A stretch of DNA of 64,000 nucleotides, from contig CM039502.1 in assembly GCA_022432975.1 (NCBI GenBank), forward strand, positions 17,865,453 to 17,929,452. The letters are read 5' to 3'. Source of the DNA: Begonia masoniana. Its lineage: Eukaryota; Streptophyta; Magnoliopsida; Cucurbitales; Begoniaceae. Of this stretch, positions 24,859 to 38,400 are shown piece after piece. The notes below the pieces were generated by a model that did not search any database, was not told the DNA's origin, and saw only the letters and a program-made list of their open reading frames with translations. A program made the position numbers and the translations under genes. Within the stretch, counting starts at the first letter, position 1; each line of letters opens with the position of its first letter.

Positions 24859-25579
24859 ATCACCAATTCTCAAGGGAACAAAAAGGAGAAGAAAAATAAC
24901 CTTCAACTATGCTGCATTTCAAGGCATATGCATGCAAGTCAACATTATCTATGTGTGTTTGGCACCCTTCATCTGATTTCTCTCTGCAGAGATTATGAGG
25001 TATATGATAAAACTAGAGGTATGAAAAATGTGTTATTTTATGCAGTAATGTCGTATGTGTTGGGGTGATTAAATGTGCTTTTTAATTCATGGTTTAATGT
25101 AATCTATAGTTCATGGGAAGGTCTTTGTTTGTACTATTTATATTATATTAACAATGCATGTAATGTAGCTTGTTGAAGGGAGTAATCTCTAGCAAGAGTC
25201 GATGAAATTCGAGACGATTGACGAAACGTCGAGAAGTATGACCTGATCTTCTTCATTTCGAACTCACGGAAGCCCCTTTTTTTCCATCGTTGAAAAGCAA
25301 TAAAACTAACTAATGTTATGATTTTATGACTGAGTCAAGAGAAATCAGGAGAGACGCTGTTTATAAGAGGCGTCTGGTTTGGGGAGAAGACGAGTTCCCA
25401 AGAATGTGGAATGTTGGGAATTGGTTTGATGATGAGAGAGAGAGAGATTGTGTGTTTCTGTTTAGGAGAAGAAAAGGCAAAGAGGAGACTTGTTCATAGC
25501 CTTACCTTGTTGGCTATTATCACTCCGACATTATGTTTGCTGTGTTGCAGACCCTGTTCTCTCTCTCGATTGAGATGGA

Positions 25580-25580
<1 letters not shown>

Positions 25581-25606
<26 letters not shown>
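25581..25606. repeat. (CT)n microsatellite
   Basis: About 13 CT dinucleotides, followed 80 bp later by a GA-rich run. This is a simple sequence repeat in intergenic DNA. Confidence 0.9.
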
Positions 25607-25610
<4 letters not shown>

Positions 25611-25816
25611 TGGGTGGAGAGAGGGACAGAGACAGTATCTACAGCGTTGATGAAGTCAAGATAAAAGAACGTGATGCCAACGAATCTTGGGTAGAGAGAG
25701 AGAGAATATAACAGTGGGGATGAAGTCAAGAGGAGAAGAAAATGACGTTATAAAGGAGGGTTATGAGATACGGGTTCCCAAGTCTTCAAGATAAAAAAGG
25801 ATATAGAATTAGGGCT

Positions 25817-25848
25817 CACGTGACCGACCAAATGACATGCTCCACGTG
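25817..25848. promoter_or_regulatory. two G-box/ABRE motifs upstream of the DUF1644 gene
   Basis: CACGTG is present at 25817-25822 (CTCACGTGACC) and at 25843-25848 (TCCACGTGTCA), 20 bp apart. The second matches the ABRE consensus CCACGTGTC. They lie roughly 0.5 kb upstream of the inferred DUF1644 transcription start. Paired ABREs commonly confer ABA or stress response in plants; regulation of this gene is inferred only. Confidence 0.4.
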
Positions 25849-26399
25849 TCAAACCAGGAGGCTGTCATACATCTTTGACCAATCAAAGCTCCTTCCATGT
25901 CAGCACTTTGCAGCACTGGGAACCACTCTACGCTTTTCACTAACCTTTTATTTATTTTTTCACAATTAATTAATTAATTAAGTCGTAAAAATTATATTTC
26001 ATTTAATGGACGTCTTCGAAAAATTCAATAGTTCAGGGGGCGTTTGGTAACGTTGTGAAAGTATAGGGTTGATCGTGTAATAATCTAAACGAATAGATGG
26101 GAGAAGTGGTTTGTTTTAATTTATATGGGCCACTCTATGAGCCCAACTAAAAATTAAAATGGGTCGAGCTTGATGGACCGATTTGTAGGCCCGATTAAAA
26201 ATTTAACCCGGCCCAAAATCTATCTACAAATCGAATGCCTCTGGATTTAATGTCAGACAACCTCCGCCGGGGAACTTTATTCATTTTCCGTTGATTTGAT
26301 AGAAAATGGGGAATGTCGTCATGTAGTTTTGTTTGGTCTCATAATCATTATTTTGGAAAAAAGTAATAATATAATTAAGGAGGCGAGGGAGGTGGTGGT

Positions 26400-27466
26400 G
26401 GCAAATCGGCAATATCGTCTTCGTTGAAACTCGCCTCCTCGCTCGACCGCGACGCACAGAACAGGTACTCTCATCCTTGTCCAAATTCTTGGCATTTCAG
26501 TTGGGTTTTCTATCTGGGTTTCTATGCTTTCCACAAAATCTATGTCTGAGGAGGTGATGTGCTGCTCTGCTTGTTCCTCTGTTTTCTCTGACAGTTTTTC
26601 ATATTCGCTTTCTTCCTGTTTTACTTTCTGATTGTTTCGATTCCCTGCGATGATTTTTCTCTTGTATTGATCACTGCAAAAATCGACTCTTTCTTGGCGA
26701 CGATCACTCTTGTTTTTTGCGGAAACTTATGCTTTTTCTGTCACTTAATTTCTGATACCTAACTATTCGTGTTGGTCTTTTAATTTCCATGATTTTTTCA
26801 TTCTGTTATTAGCAGGTTTCTCGTCTTTTAACTTCTCTGAGTAGATGTTGAATCTTGTTAAGTTAATGAATCTTTGCCTTCTCGGTTCATCATCACTTTT
26901 TCTTTCCCCATAATTTAGTTGTTGCTGATTGGCACAAAACACAGATTCGACGTTAGAGTGAGCTAGAAATTTTTTTGAATTCACTATTCAGCTTGGTTTT
27001 TATATTTTTCCATTGTTGTGGTTGTGACTTGGAGATAAATTGGAGGATGATTTTGAAATTACAATACGGGTTTACTGTTTCAGATTAAAGAAACCTGCAA
27101 CTATCTTGTCGATTGTTATTCCAGACCTTTGCTATTTATAGCTATGAAATTTGCTGGGCTTGATTTAATGTCCCAGTTCGTAATGAAGCTCATAGAGTTA
27201 GTATTATTTAGTGATGAATCTAATTTATCCAAAAACAGATCCCTATCTGATGGTCTTCCTGCTAAGCAGCAGTTGAATAGAGTCTTATTCCATTTATTCC
27301 ATTTCAGATCAGTCTCTTTCTTTAGCTGGTCTGGCCTGGATATGTTGTTTCTAGTTTGTTCTTCATTCTTTATCTGAACAAGCCTACACTTGATTGTGCT
27401 ATTTTTATTGATGATCTGATACTAACCGGCTGAACTATTCTATTTTTTCTGTTTGTTCATCAAGCC
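26400..27466 (+). other. 5' leader exon and leader intron of the DUF1644 gene (inferred)
   Basis: A purine/pyrimidine-mixed leader ends at a good donor (ACAGAACAG|GTACTC) at about 26464. The acceptor CATCAAGCCAG sits at about 27467, 13 bp before the ATG. The 1-kb stretch between is T-rich with only spurious frames, as expected for a plant leader intron. Confidence 0.5.
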
Positions 27467-27479
27467 AGTTGCCAATTTC

Positions 27480-28707
27480 ATGGCCGTCGATTCTTTCAAT
27501 GATAGAGAGCTTTTGAGCATTACATCTCTCTTCGAGGATATTCAGTTGAATACCGACTGGGACAATGTCATCTGTCCTATATGCCTAGATATTCCTCACA
27601 ATAGCGTACTTCTCCAATGCTCCTCTTACGATAGAGGGTGCCGCCCTTTTGTGTGTGACACAGACCATCTTCACTCAAACTGTCTAGACCGTTTCAAAAC
27701 CGCATATGGCATTCCATCCCCGTCAGCATCCGATGTGACGACGTCATCAAACACCGAAATTGCCGTGTCGGAAAGTTGTTCCAATTCTTGTTGTCCTTTG
27801 TGTAGAGGAGATGTTAAAGGGTGGGTGATTCTTGATAAGGCTCGGTCTCGTTTGGATCAAAAGAAGCGGTTTTGCGAGGAGGAGAGATGTACGTTCAAGG
27901 GAATTTACTCCGAGCTGCAAGCTCATGTGCAATTAGAGCACCCTCATGCTCGTCCTTCGAAGATCGATCCGGCTCGACAGCTCGATTGGGAAAACTTCCA
28001 GCAGTCTTCCGAGATTATCGATGTTTTGAGTACCATACATTCTGAAGTGCCGCGAGGAGTGGTTTTAGGAGACTATGTTATTGAATATGGGGATGAATCT
28101 GGAAATGAATTTGAGAATTACCATGGTGATAGAGAGGCCAACTGGTGGAACTCTTGTATTTTGTATCAAGTGTTTGATAATTTCAGGAATTCTAGGAACA
28201 GGAGAAGATCGAGAGTTGGCAATACAAGAAGAGGAAGTCATCGATCCAGTTTCGGCACGTGGAATTCTGAGGACAGGTCTGTTGTGTCAGTCGAATTTGA
28301 CGAAAGGATCGACGAGATCGATGATGAGATTACGAGTGCTATTCCGAGACGAACTTCTAATCGTCCAAGGTAAGAAAAAAACACCCACTTTTCTGTTTAG
28401 TGTTTCCTTAACTTTTATTTGCTTCTACGGCAGAAAAATCATTAATTGAATTCTTTCATAAGCTGAGATTATTAACTGAATACTTTCTCTAATTTTTAAT
28501 GATGGTTGATCTTTTTAAGCTTCTTTCTTAGTCTTCTTTGTAGTTTCTCACTGATGAAAACAATATATTCACACCTCTGCGTCTTCGAAATCATGATATT
28601 GCTTAGTTTTATTCAATTTGATTGTTCATTGCGGTTACTTCTAATGTTAAATTTCACATATTTGCAGCTCGTGGAGACATCGCCGCGCCCACTTCGACGA
28701 CGATTAG
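27480..28707 (+). CDS. DUF1644 zinc-finger protein
   Basis: A plant-specific DUF1644 protein with Cys-rich, RING/C2H2-like metal-binding blocks; members such as rice SIDP361 have been linked to stress response, but the molecular activity is unknown. Coding exon 27480-28369 is joined to 28668-28707 (309 aa). Visible blocks are CPICLDIPHNSVLLQCSS, GCRPFVCDTDHLHSNCLDRF, CCPLCRGDVKGW, FCEEERCTFKGIYSELQAHV and EHPHARPSKIDPARQLDW, then VPRGVVLGDYVIEYGDE and an Arg/Ser-rich tail. If the CCAAG|GTAAGA donor at 28370 is not used, translation ends at 28373 (297 aa). If it is used, the tail becomes SSWRHRRAHFDDD with TAG at 28705-28707, exactly abutting another donor (GTATGC). A leader exon at about 26.4 kb with a ~1-kb intron (acceptor before 27467) is inferred. 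Confidence 0.88.
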
Positions 28708-29430
28708 GTATGCATTTTCTCATAGATTCAGTGGACTTTAACAGTGAGAGTTGGATTGATTACATTGCAATTACTAATTAGAGTCTGATAAATCAGGTGG
28801 CAGTGTGGTCGAAGAACGCCGCACTTGGTCAAAAGGAAAGTAGGTTTTTTTTTTTTTTTAATTTATTTTTCGATCACTGTTTATGTCGAAATCATTGTGA
28901 ATGCTTCGTCCCAAAGTCGCGTGATAGATTTGCAGTTTCTCCTCTCAAACCTGAAATTTTCTCTTAGAAATGTTATGTTATTAGTGGGACTTGAATCTTG
29001 AAATGATTGTGATGATTGTCAATTTGTATGAACAGATCATTTCATGCGACGCTCATTAATTGATACAGTCATTAGGAGATAAGAATAGAGGATAAACGTA
29101 ATATGACTCTTCTTGAAATGATGATTGAGTTTAACGAGTTTCACGTTATGAGGTAAGAATAGAGAGTAAATGTAACATTATTGTGTTGAAATGATAACTG
29201 GGTTTTAAAACTACCTATAAATTTTAAACTAAAATTGACACGAACGAAACAATGTTGATGAGTTAATATTATGTGTATTAAAGGCATGTTTAAACATTGA
29301 TAAGCGAAAAAATCAATTTTTTTTTTTTAAATGGAAGAAATATTTTGAGGTAAATTAAATTATTTATTTATGAATTAAGTTTATTTAAATTAAATTAATT
29401 ATTTAATTAATTATGTTCAGTGACTGAATC
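28708..29430. other. 3' portion of the DUF1644 transcript and intergenic DNA
   Basis: A further short spliced exon at about 28798-28842 (acceptor AAATCAG) is probably 3' UTR. The rest is AT-rich with a diverged internal duplication: GAGGATAAACGTAATATGA near 29085 resembles GAGAGTAAATGTAACATTA near 29160. No gene was found. Confidence 0.4.
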
Positions 29431-29434
29431 TCTG

Positions 29435-29442
29435 TATAAAAA
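29435..29442 (+). promoter_or_regulatory. TATA box of CSN5
   Basis: TATAAAAA lies 57-64 bp before the ATG and just before a CTTCCTCTTCTTCTTC start region. This gives a very short 5' UTR of about 30 nt. Confidence 0.7.
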
Positions 29443-29498
29443 GGAAGGGGGAGCGCTCCCTTCTTCCTCTTCTTCTTCGCGGTTCTTAGCTCTCAGAA

Positions 29499-31568
29499 AT
29501 GGAGCCCTTCCCATCTTCATCTCAAATAGCTCAGAAGACATGGGAGCTTGAGAACGACATCATCACCATCGACACTCCTTCCACCACCTCCATACCTCCT
29601 GACCCTTCTTCCGACGCCATCTTCTACTACGATGAGGCGGCGCAGGCTAAGGTCCAGCTGGATAAGCCTTGGTCCAGTGACCCTCACTATTTCAAGCGCG
29701 TTAAGATCTCTGCTCTCGCCCTCCTCAAGATGGTCGTCCACGCTCGCTCAGGCGGTACCATTGAGGTCATGGGTCTTATGCAAGGGAAAACCGATGGTGA
29801 CGCTATCATCGTCATGGACGCCTTTGCTCTACCCGTTGAAGGCACTGAGACTAGGGTTAATGCCCAGGCCGATGCTTACGAGTATATGGTTGATTATTCC
29901 CAGACCAACAAACAGGTTCTTTGTTTCTTCATCTTGTCAAACTCAAATAGTTTCTCCGTACCACTCGAAATTGTATTTGTTCTTTGGGTCACCAATTAAA
30001 TTCTAAGGTTGGATAGTTGGATGAGAAGATTGCGTTCGCTTTTCTTTTTTGATTGTTGGAACCCTTGAAAACTTTCATTCGTAGAAAGTGTGTACAGTTT
30101 TACATATGGGGTAGGAAGTTTGTTTTAGCTTTTCCTTCAAGATATCAGGAGACATTATATAAAGCTTGTTTCGTGCTTTTAAGATCATTTAGGGTGATTT
30201 TTTAAATGATGACTCCTTCCTTCCCGAATTTCGCAATTTCTAAAGGTATTTCTCTCCCAGTCTTTGTTGTACGGCTGTAGAAGCTTTACAAATCTGAATT
30301 TTATGTCCATTGATAGTTTCCATCTGGATTTTATTCACTTTAGCGTGTACACTGTGGTGTAGGCAGGACGCTTGGAGAATGTAGTTGGGTGGTACCATTC
30401 TCACCCAGGTTATGGATGCTGGCTTTCGGGTATTGATGTTTCGACTCAAATGCTTAACCAGCAATATCAGGAGCCATTTTTGGCAGTTGTTATCGATCCA
30501 ACCAGAACAGTTTCTGCTGGGAAAGTTGAGATTGGGGCTTTTAGGACATATCCAGAAGGATATAAACCTCCTGATGATCCTGTGTCCGAGTATCAGACCA
30601 TCCCTCTAAATAAGATTGAAGACTTTGGCGTCCACTGTAAACAGGTTTTTTTCTTTCCTACATTTCTACCTTTGGATGCATTCTAGACTATGTCTTTAAC
30701 TTTTGATGTTTTGCAGTATTATGCATTGGATATCACTTATTTTAAGTCCTCTCTTGACTGCCATCTCTTGGATCTGCTATGGAATAAGTATTGGGTGAAT
30801 ACCCTCTCGTCTTCACCTTTATTAGGAAACGGCGACTACGTAGCTGGACAGATCTCGGATTTAGGTATATTATTGGTTTTTGTCATCTTCTAGTCTTTAT
30901 ACGTTGATCCATTGGGATTATTTCAATTATGCAGCTGAAAAGCTTGAGCAAGTAGAGAATCAGCTGTCTCACACTCGCTTCGGCCCTCTAATAGCTCCGC
31001 AAAGAAAGAAAGAGGTATATTTTATAAGGAAGCCTTTTCTTAAGGTCTGCACCATATAATAATCTCTTGACTTCATGTTGGTCAATAGCCTGATCCTTAG
31101 TATTAATGTTTTGTCTATATTCAACAACTTTTGTTATGTTTTCTATATTTTGGCAACTTTTGTTATGTTGGGGAGTTTCCAAACCACTATAATTTTGTTT
31201 AGTATTAATCTTAATGCTGTACCTCGGAGTGCATTTCATTCTCAAACCTGATCAATCTTTGATGAAGTAATTGTGTGAAAATAGTTACAGAAACTTGATG
31301 AATTGCAGGAAGAATCGCAACTAGCTAAGATCACTCGGGATAGTGCTAAGATAACTGTGGAGCAGGTTCATGGTCTTATGTCTCAGGTTACTCACAAGAA
31401 TCCTTGTCTTTTAATGCAAATGGCTTAAGTAAGTTGACGTTGTTCCTCAACAAATAATTCCTTTTTATTTTTGCTTAGGTTATCAAGGACATTCTTTTTA
31501 ACTCAGTGCATCAGTCCAACAAATGTTGTGGCGAGCCATCTGGGCCGGAGCCTATGGTCGAAACTTAA
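29499..31568 (+). CDS. CSN5: COP9 signalosome subunit 5 (JAMM deneddylase)
   Basis: CSN5 is the catalytic metalloprotease of the COP9 signalosome; it removes NEDD8/RUB1 from cullins and so regulates SCF-type ligases and photomorphogenesis. Exons: 29499-29915, 30363-30644, 30717-30864, 30935-31014, 31309-31386 and 31479-31568, all GT-AG and in phase, giving 364 aa (family about 360). The MPN+ domain starts [20 protein letters not shown] with the metal-cycle Glu in EVMGLMQGK. Exon 2 gives the JAMM motif [14 protein letters not shown] (H-x-H, S, D intact). [34 protein letters not shown] and a Pro/Glu-containing tail ([11 protein letters not shown]) follow. All catalytic residues are present, so the gene should be active. 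Confidence 0.98.
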
Positions 31569-32415
31569 TTGTTCTGTCCTTCAAATTTTGGCAATTGATG
31601 GATTTTTAATTCCTGAAGACCAATCAGCATTTGGAAGATAGTTTCAATTGGTAGTTCCTTTTGAGCTCATGTACATTGTTTTTTTGTTTATGCTTTTGTG
31701 AACTAAATTGGCTTGCTTATTTTCCTACCCACATGGGAAAATAATTGGATTTCTGGTTTCATCTTCTGTTTCATTAGGGTAATCATAAATGTTGTTGATT
31801 GGATCATTTGGTTGAAATGTAGTCATTTCTTACTTGTTTGTGTAGTTGGTTTCCTGTACATATAGATCTGCCTTGTATGTCTGTTTCATTTGGAGAGAAT
31901 CAATTTGGAGAGGTTCAGATGAACGAAGGATTTCAAAGCTTGACAACCTGATTGAAGGCTAAAACATCTATGAATTTCAATGATAGATGTGTGAACCCTA
32001 ATCCAAATTAGAAGATAGAATTCAAGACAATCTCTACTTTGAAGAGAAACTAATGTACTTTCAAAGAACGTAAAATGGTGAAAGGAATAGTGGCTCTTCA
32101 GCGACCCACCAAAGTTTGTCCCAAGTGTGCAAAAAAAAAAAAAAGAATGATACATAATGATACCATTGGGAAAAGGTCTCTAAGTACGATTAAGACTTGT
32201 ATCTTCAATTTTTTTTTTGTGCTGATAAGTGCACTGTCGTATGATTTCTGCCACTCCTATTCAATTGAACCAATCAATTTACGAGCAAAAAATATCACAT
32301 TCCTAACCTCATATGACTACATATTTTGATGGGAATCTCAATGTTCGTCTTTACTTGCCACAATGTCTGTCTCGCCTCTCTATGCATCCATCCATTCCTG
32401 GGGAGCCATGAAAGA
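31569..32415. other. convergent intergenic region between CSN5 and CENP-O
   Basis: The 3' ends of the two genes face each other 847 bp apart, and most of this is likely 3' UTR and terminator sequence of both. Only short spurious frames are seen. Confidence 0.5.
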
Positions 32416-35400
32416 TCAGGCCGGGGATGACTTTTGCTGAAGTATTTGCTGAAGAGCCCCTGGTAAGTTCAACACTATCGCGGCATATGCTGGAATTTAG
32501 AAGCAAAATGTAAATTCACCCATGAAAGTAGTGAGGCTATGTCCCAGATGGGTAATAGCAAATCATTTAATAAATTAACATATATTATACTCAGCAGCAA
32601 TAAAGCGAGATGATGAATTACATATAAGGCAATTTGAGATCATAAGAACAAACAACGTAGCTCATATATTGACTCTGCCTGTTAGATATTCATGAAAACT
32701 AGAACGGACTTGCATAACAGTTCAATATGTCTCTCTCAATGATGAATTATGAGACAAGATTTAACTTTGCTAAGTGAGCTCATAGTTTTAATTATTTTAA
32801 AACTTACCCTTTTAACATGGTTCTTTCCAACGAAAAGGAAATTGTTTTTGGCTAACTAGTTCTTGTTTGGGTGTTCTTTTTTCAGTCTTCTAACTTATAG
32901 CGTCTAATACAAGTTTCTCAAAAAATAAAAGAAAAAAACATGACTAGTACACCAGTACAAGAGTCAACTGCAGCAAAATTAGCAATTGGGTAAAGAAAGA
33001 TTTCTTTCAATAAAGGAAAGAATGTTGTTAGTCACTAAGAAATAGTAATAACCTTCAGGTAAGCTCATTGTTCGTAAAGCATCCTCTGCGTAGGATAGGC
33101 GAGCTGGAAAAGGGTGATTTCCAAGTTCTTCATTTTCCTTTTGATTTATAGATATTGAGTTGACAATATTTTTCTTGGATTGCAGTGGCCAAACAAACAC
33201 TCTAATTTGACTTGGGAGAACTGAGACAAGATCTGCATATCTAATGCTGACTGTAAGCTTGCTGAAAAAGAAAAAAACACAACCATCTCAAAACAGATAA
33301 AAATTAAAAATTAACATGCCGGTCTTAGCAAACCATTGATTTCTATCATAAGATGCAACAACAAATACTAAAAACAAGCTAAGTGAGCATTTGGTAGTTT
33401 ACCCTTATACTGTGTTTGTTAAATCATCCTACAAAAATCATGGAGAAGTTTATACCATATCAATCTCAAATCATCTCAAGATAATCAATCACGCTGAAAG
33501 GAAATTTAGAAGATCATCAAATGGCATTTGCAAATTTTCAGACAGCAAAAAATAATTGAGCATCGAAAAATGAAACAGAAAATAAAAATATATACCAACC
33601 AATCAAAATCATCAAGTAAAAAATCAATCATGTGGTATGGCAGGCTATGATACAGCTCTTTGATTTGATGTCCATATAATTCCTTGATAAGCCGGACCTA
33701 CGCAAAAGGAAATAAAATTTTAATGATTTCAATTTCTTATGGTAAAAATTTATACAAGTGAAGAAAAAAAAGATGCAGCCTACTGATGTTAAACACTAAA
33801 TCAAGCAAATATCAGCAGAAAATTTTCTAGTACAAGAAAACTCAATTTTGTCTCCATCTCTCAAAGCTTTTAAAAAATTCTCAGGTGAAGTTTCAACCTA
33901 CACGAAATACAATTCCTCTGTTTGATTATATTTCCTCATTCACCCCGAACGCTTTTTCAGTCTTTATAATATAAACTCTTTAGGGACTGCAGCATACCAA
34001 TTATCTTTCACTGCAAACCTTTGTCATTCTTGTTTTCGAATTTCACATTACAAGATTATGTGACAACTTATCTAATAAAGTTGAACTCAAGACACTTTTA
34101 ACACTACAGAATTCTGTCACTTAGGACTATGAGTTTCCACAATTATAAATCCTTGCTCTCGCAGATTTAATCACCCCATTCTCATACTTATTTCGAAAAC
34201 AACTGAAATGCATGATAAAAAGTTTGAGAACAGACAACACAATATCTGATGACATTCATATATTATGCAAACCTGTTCTCGTCTGTCCACATAGGCCTGC
34301 AGAAGTTCTCCAAGATGATCTATGAATTTCTGAAAAATTAAAAAGGTAATTAAAAAATTTACATCAGATTAGTAAGTGAATCCAAATCAAAGAACCAACC
34401 TCACCATGGCGTTGGAGGAGAGAAGGTCATTTTCTGTTTCCCGTATTGGTAGAAAGAACGGGATTGTATGTTCAAGTACCGTCATCTTTTCAAGAAATGA
34501 CTTGCTCTCCAGCACACAATGGTAAAATTCACAAGGCTCGCCTGCAAATCACGGATCAAGAAAGTTCAACTCCGTAGGTGCTAACATGAATCACTAAAAT
34601 TTGAACTCAAGATAAATTGCTTGCCGGTCATTGCATTTTTTTCTCCAGCTTTGAAATTCCTAGCTTCCTAAGCCAATAAAATTTCACCATATATAACAAA
34701 TGATTGCAATACAAATTTACTAGCATTTTACTCTAAAGCTCCATTTGCACACAGAAAAAGGTTTGCACATTTCGTGCAGAAATAATAAAGAAGAAACTAG
34801 AAAGATACTATGTCCCAACATTTCAGCTCGAACGAGAGTGCATCAGCAATCCCAAAAAGCAAAAACAGGGGGCGAAGGATATGTGTAAATATTTAAAAGT
34901 TACTTAAAAACAAGGAAGTGCATGAGATTTTCTGATGTACAATAGGTCATAGACCATGACAACTATAATTATTAGAATAGCAACCTCAGACCTTTATAGG
35001 GTATTCATATTCAAATTTCACAGGGACAAAGAAAAAATTCATGGGCTCAGATTGATTGAAATGTGATGTAAGAGGATGATCCTCAAGTTTCACTTGCCAG
35101 CCTCATGAAAGAAATTTTATAAAATGGAGTGACGCAGGATCTGTCTAGTCCTTTGAGGCTGATGAAACAAGTATGTGATTCTCTCACTAGTTGCAACTTT
35201 TTTGGAGATTTTTTTTATAAGAGCTTTTTCGGAGAATTAGTAGCAGTCTTACATCAAAATGATGTTTTGAATATGCTAAATTGCTATAAACACCATCAAG
35301 CTAAACTTTTCCGTGTCACGAGGAACAAATATTACACTGAAAAAGAAAACGATGAAAGTGACGAATGAGAAATACTACAAATGGAACAAAATAGGTCAAT

Positions 35401-38400
35401 AATGATTAATTCTTCAAGAGGGAAGAACCATGCTGAAACGATACAACCTAAAATGTTTTTGAAGCAAATGCTTATTTTTCAATATAAAATCTAGTCTCCC
35501 ATCACCAAGAAAAACAATCAAGAAAAATTGAAACTAAACTTCATCAATCAGCTTTTGCTCATAAATGAACGTGTTCAAGACATGTAAGTGAAACGCATTC
35601 CCTTGAAAAACTGCAAGAATTTACTTAGAATTACCGGCATAAGAAGTCTCATATTGTATGCCAATCCTTGGTCCTTCCAAACAGCAAATAACCTAAACAA
35701 AGCTCATATAGACATGAAACTCGTCAAAAATAAAATGTAAAATCAATTCAAAATAGAAGATTAAACATAACATTCAAAGTAAATAAATCCAACGAGGAAA
35801 AAAAGCTAAATTGAAGCAAATAACATAATTCAGGATAATGTGAAAAAAAAAAAAAGAAAAAAAGGAAAGATATTAAATAGATTAAGGAAGACAGCACAAT
35901 AGTGTAAGAACAATTGAAGCAGGTGCAAAATAGTTGAGAGAAGTTTTACATTAGTTAAAAACATGATCAAGTAAATATTAAAAACCTTTAATATGTGATC
36001 TTATCTAAAAAGCTGAACCCGAATATTTGCATAAACAAGACCTGCTATACAAATTGACCTAAAATACTTGAATTTAAAAACCAGTTTACATCTATAGATA
36101 CTGCAAAGTTGAAAGGAAAAAAAAAAACAGTTGAAAATATCGTACAAAAATAAGAAATTAAACCACCAAAAAGCAATGAAGACTTTTATGGTCATGACTT
36201 AACGGAAAAATAAAGAGCATAGGTTAAATGTCGCTCAAAAATATTTATCAACCCAAGCACGTAACACAGATAAAATATGCAAGGATTTGCATGTATTTCC
36301 TATATACTAAAAAGCTTCTCATCTCAAATCCAAGTTCACAGCTTGATAAAACTTTTCTGGAGTAATACCTTACTTCCAACTTTGTACTTGATCTTTTCCT
36401 GAGAAGGAGAACCAGGCACTATGTCCGCATCTGCAGCCATAGCCTTCCTGTCAGCCTCCATGTGAACCTGATAAGAAATAATACCATTTACCAATGCCTA
36501 ACATGCAAAGTCAACTACAATAACAAGATTCAGCTGTCTAATCAGAAGATAAAAAAATAAGAATCAAGTGCAATTATATTAGAACCAACTTCTTACTCGC
36601 TCTCTTATTGTGGCTAATAGACCATCATTCCACTGTTCGCCATCTAAAAAAATTTCTGCAAATCAAACTCACTCATTAATAAAACCTGGCGTATTAAGGG
36701 AAAAACAAAAGGAGTCTTAAAATTTAAAAATGTAATAAATTTAGCCGGAAATTAGATAGGTAAATTTATCCCAGCAAGAAAGAGGTCTTGTTTGGTAATT
36801 TTATTAGAAAGAAAATAGGAAACTTTTTTCTACGGACAGTTCGAGAGGACCGATTCTCTCCCACTTCGTAACACTTCTTTTTTTTGTTTGCTCCACAAAC
36901 ACATCTCTCTTTTTAAATTACAATTTAAGCCCTCCCTTACACTTGATAATTCATTGCTGTCAAAGTTATAACCACTCCCTTTATTTCAATAGAAACTTCA
37001 AACTTCTTTGGTCGGGCCGAATTGTAAATTTGTGTCCAAGAAGGTATGATCTCCATTTTAGTACTGCCATGACGATTGCCATCAATTCCCTTCCATAAAC
37101 TAACTTAATTTCACCATTTCTTCCCAAAGCATGGCTCTATTAAGCTATCGAGCGACTGTCTTGCATCAAAATAGCACCTAACCCATGGCCAGAGGCACAT
37201 CAGTTTCAAGCACAAAGGGTCTGGAGAAATTCAGAAGGGCTAATACCATAAACATGGTCATAGCCTTCTTTAACAATTGAAAAGCCTCTTCAGCTTCCTC
37301 GTTCCACCCAAAAGAGTCTTTTCATAATTGATCGGTAAGCGGTTGAGCAAAACAGCCATATCCTTTCACAAAGCGATGACAATACTCTATGAGGCCTAAA
37401 ACTCCTCGTAATTCCTTCAAGATTCGAGGCATTGGTACTTGGTCATGGCAGACACTTTTTCTAGGTCTACTCCCACCCCCTTTTTTGAAATTATGTGTCC
37501 CAAGTAAGCAATTAGGGGTTGTTTGAAATTGCATTTTTCCGTTGAGTTTGAGTTTGTGTTGCGATAGAATTCTCAGCACTTGTTTAGCGTGACAACGATG
37601 TTCCCCCAAGTCTTGTTGTAAATTAGTATATCATGAAAAATTCTAGTACCCATTTGCACAAATAATCTCGAAAAATTTTGTTCATGAGAGCTTGGATTGG
37701 TGAGGCCGAATGACAACAATAAATTCATAATGTCTTTCATGAGTCTGAAACACAGTTTTGCATGTCTTTAGGGACAACTTGAATTTGATGATATCCGGCT
37801 TTCAAATCAAACTTCATAAAAACTTTCACAATGTTTAATTCATCTAATACCGGAATGGGAAAATGATTAGGCACCGTGACTCGTTTTAGGGCTCTATAAT
37901 CCACACAAAATCTCCACGAACCTTCTTTCTTTTTCCTAATAACACTTGTGATGTGCCACGGACTCTTACCCGTCAAACACGAACTAATGTACGTAACTTA
38001 ACCATTCTTTCATCTAACTGGTTTGTGAGTTTTGTAGGTAAAGGTCTTCTTAAAGGTTGAATTGAAATCATCGAAGAGGGAATTTGTCTTCCCGACAACA
38101 ATTTATGTAACCAAGCTATTTATGTATTTTTATGTTTAGGAAGCTTTAGCATAACTTTAATCTTATTTGTGGGCAAACTTGTAGTCATATTATTGTTTAA
38201 GATGTTTGCATATTTAGTTATGTTTAGGAATGTTCCCAAATCGGGATTGGTGCACGAGAACGATGGCATGGTCGAAGACAAGGCGCACATGGATGGCCTT
38301 GGCCAAGAAAGCAAGAGGCGCGCAACAACACGCGCGCGAGAGGAGCTACCACATAACAACATGCGTGCGAAGGAAGCAAGAGGCGCACAACAGCGTGCAC

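Larger units (their letters stand above)
24859..26280. other. intergenic region between FPF1-like and DUF1644 genes
   Basis: The 3' UTR of the FPF1-like gene occupies the first few hundred bases. A (CT)13 tract lies at 25581-25606. The block 25640-25740 has repeated GATGAAGTCAAG units and GA-rich runs. Two G-boxes lie near 25.82-25.85 kb. No coding region is supported. Confidence 0.5.
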
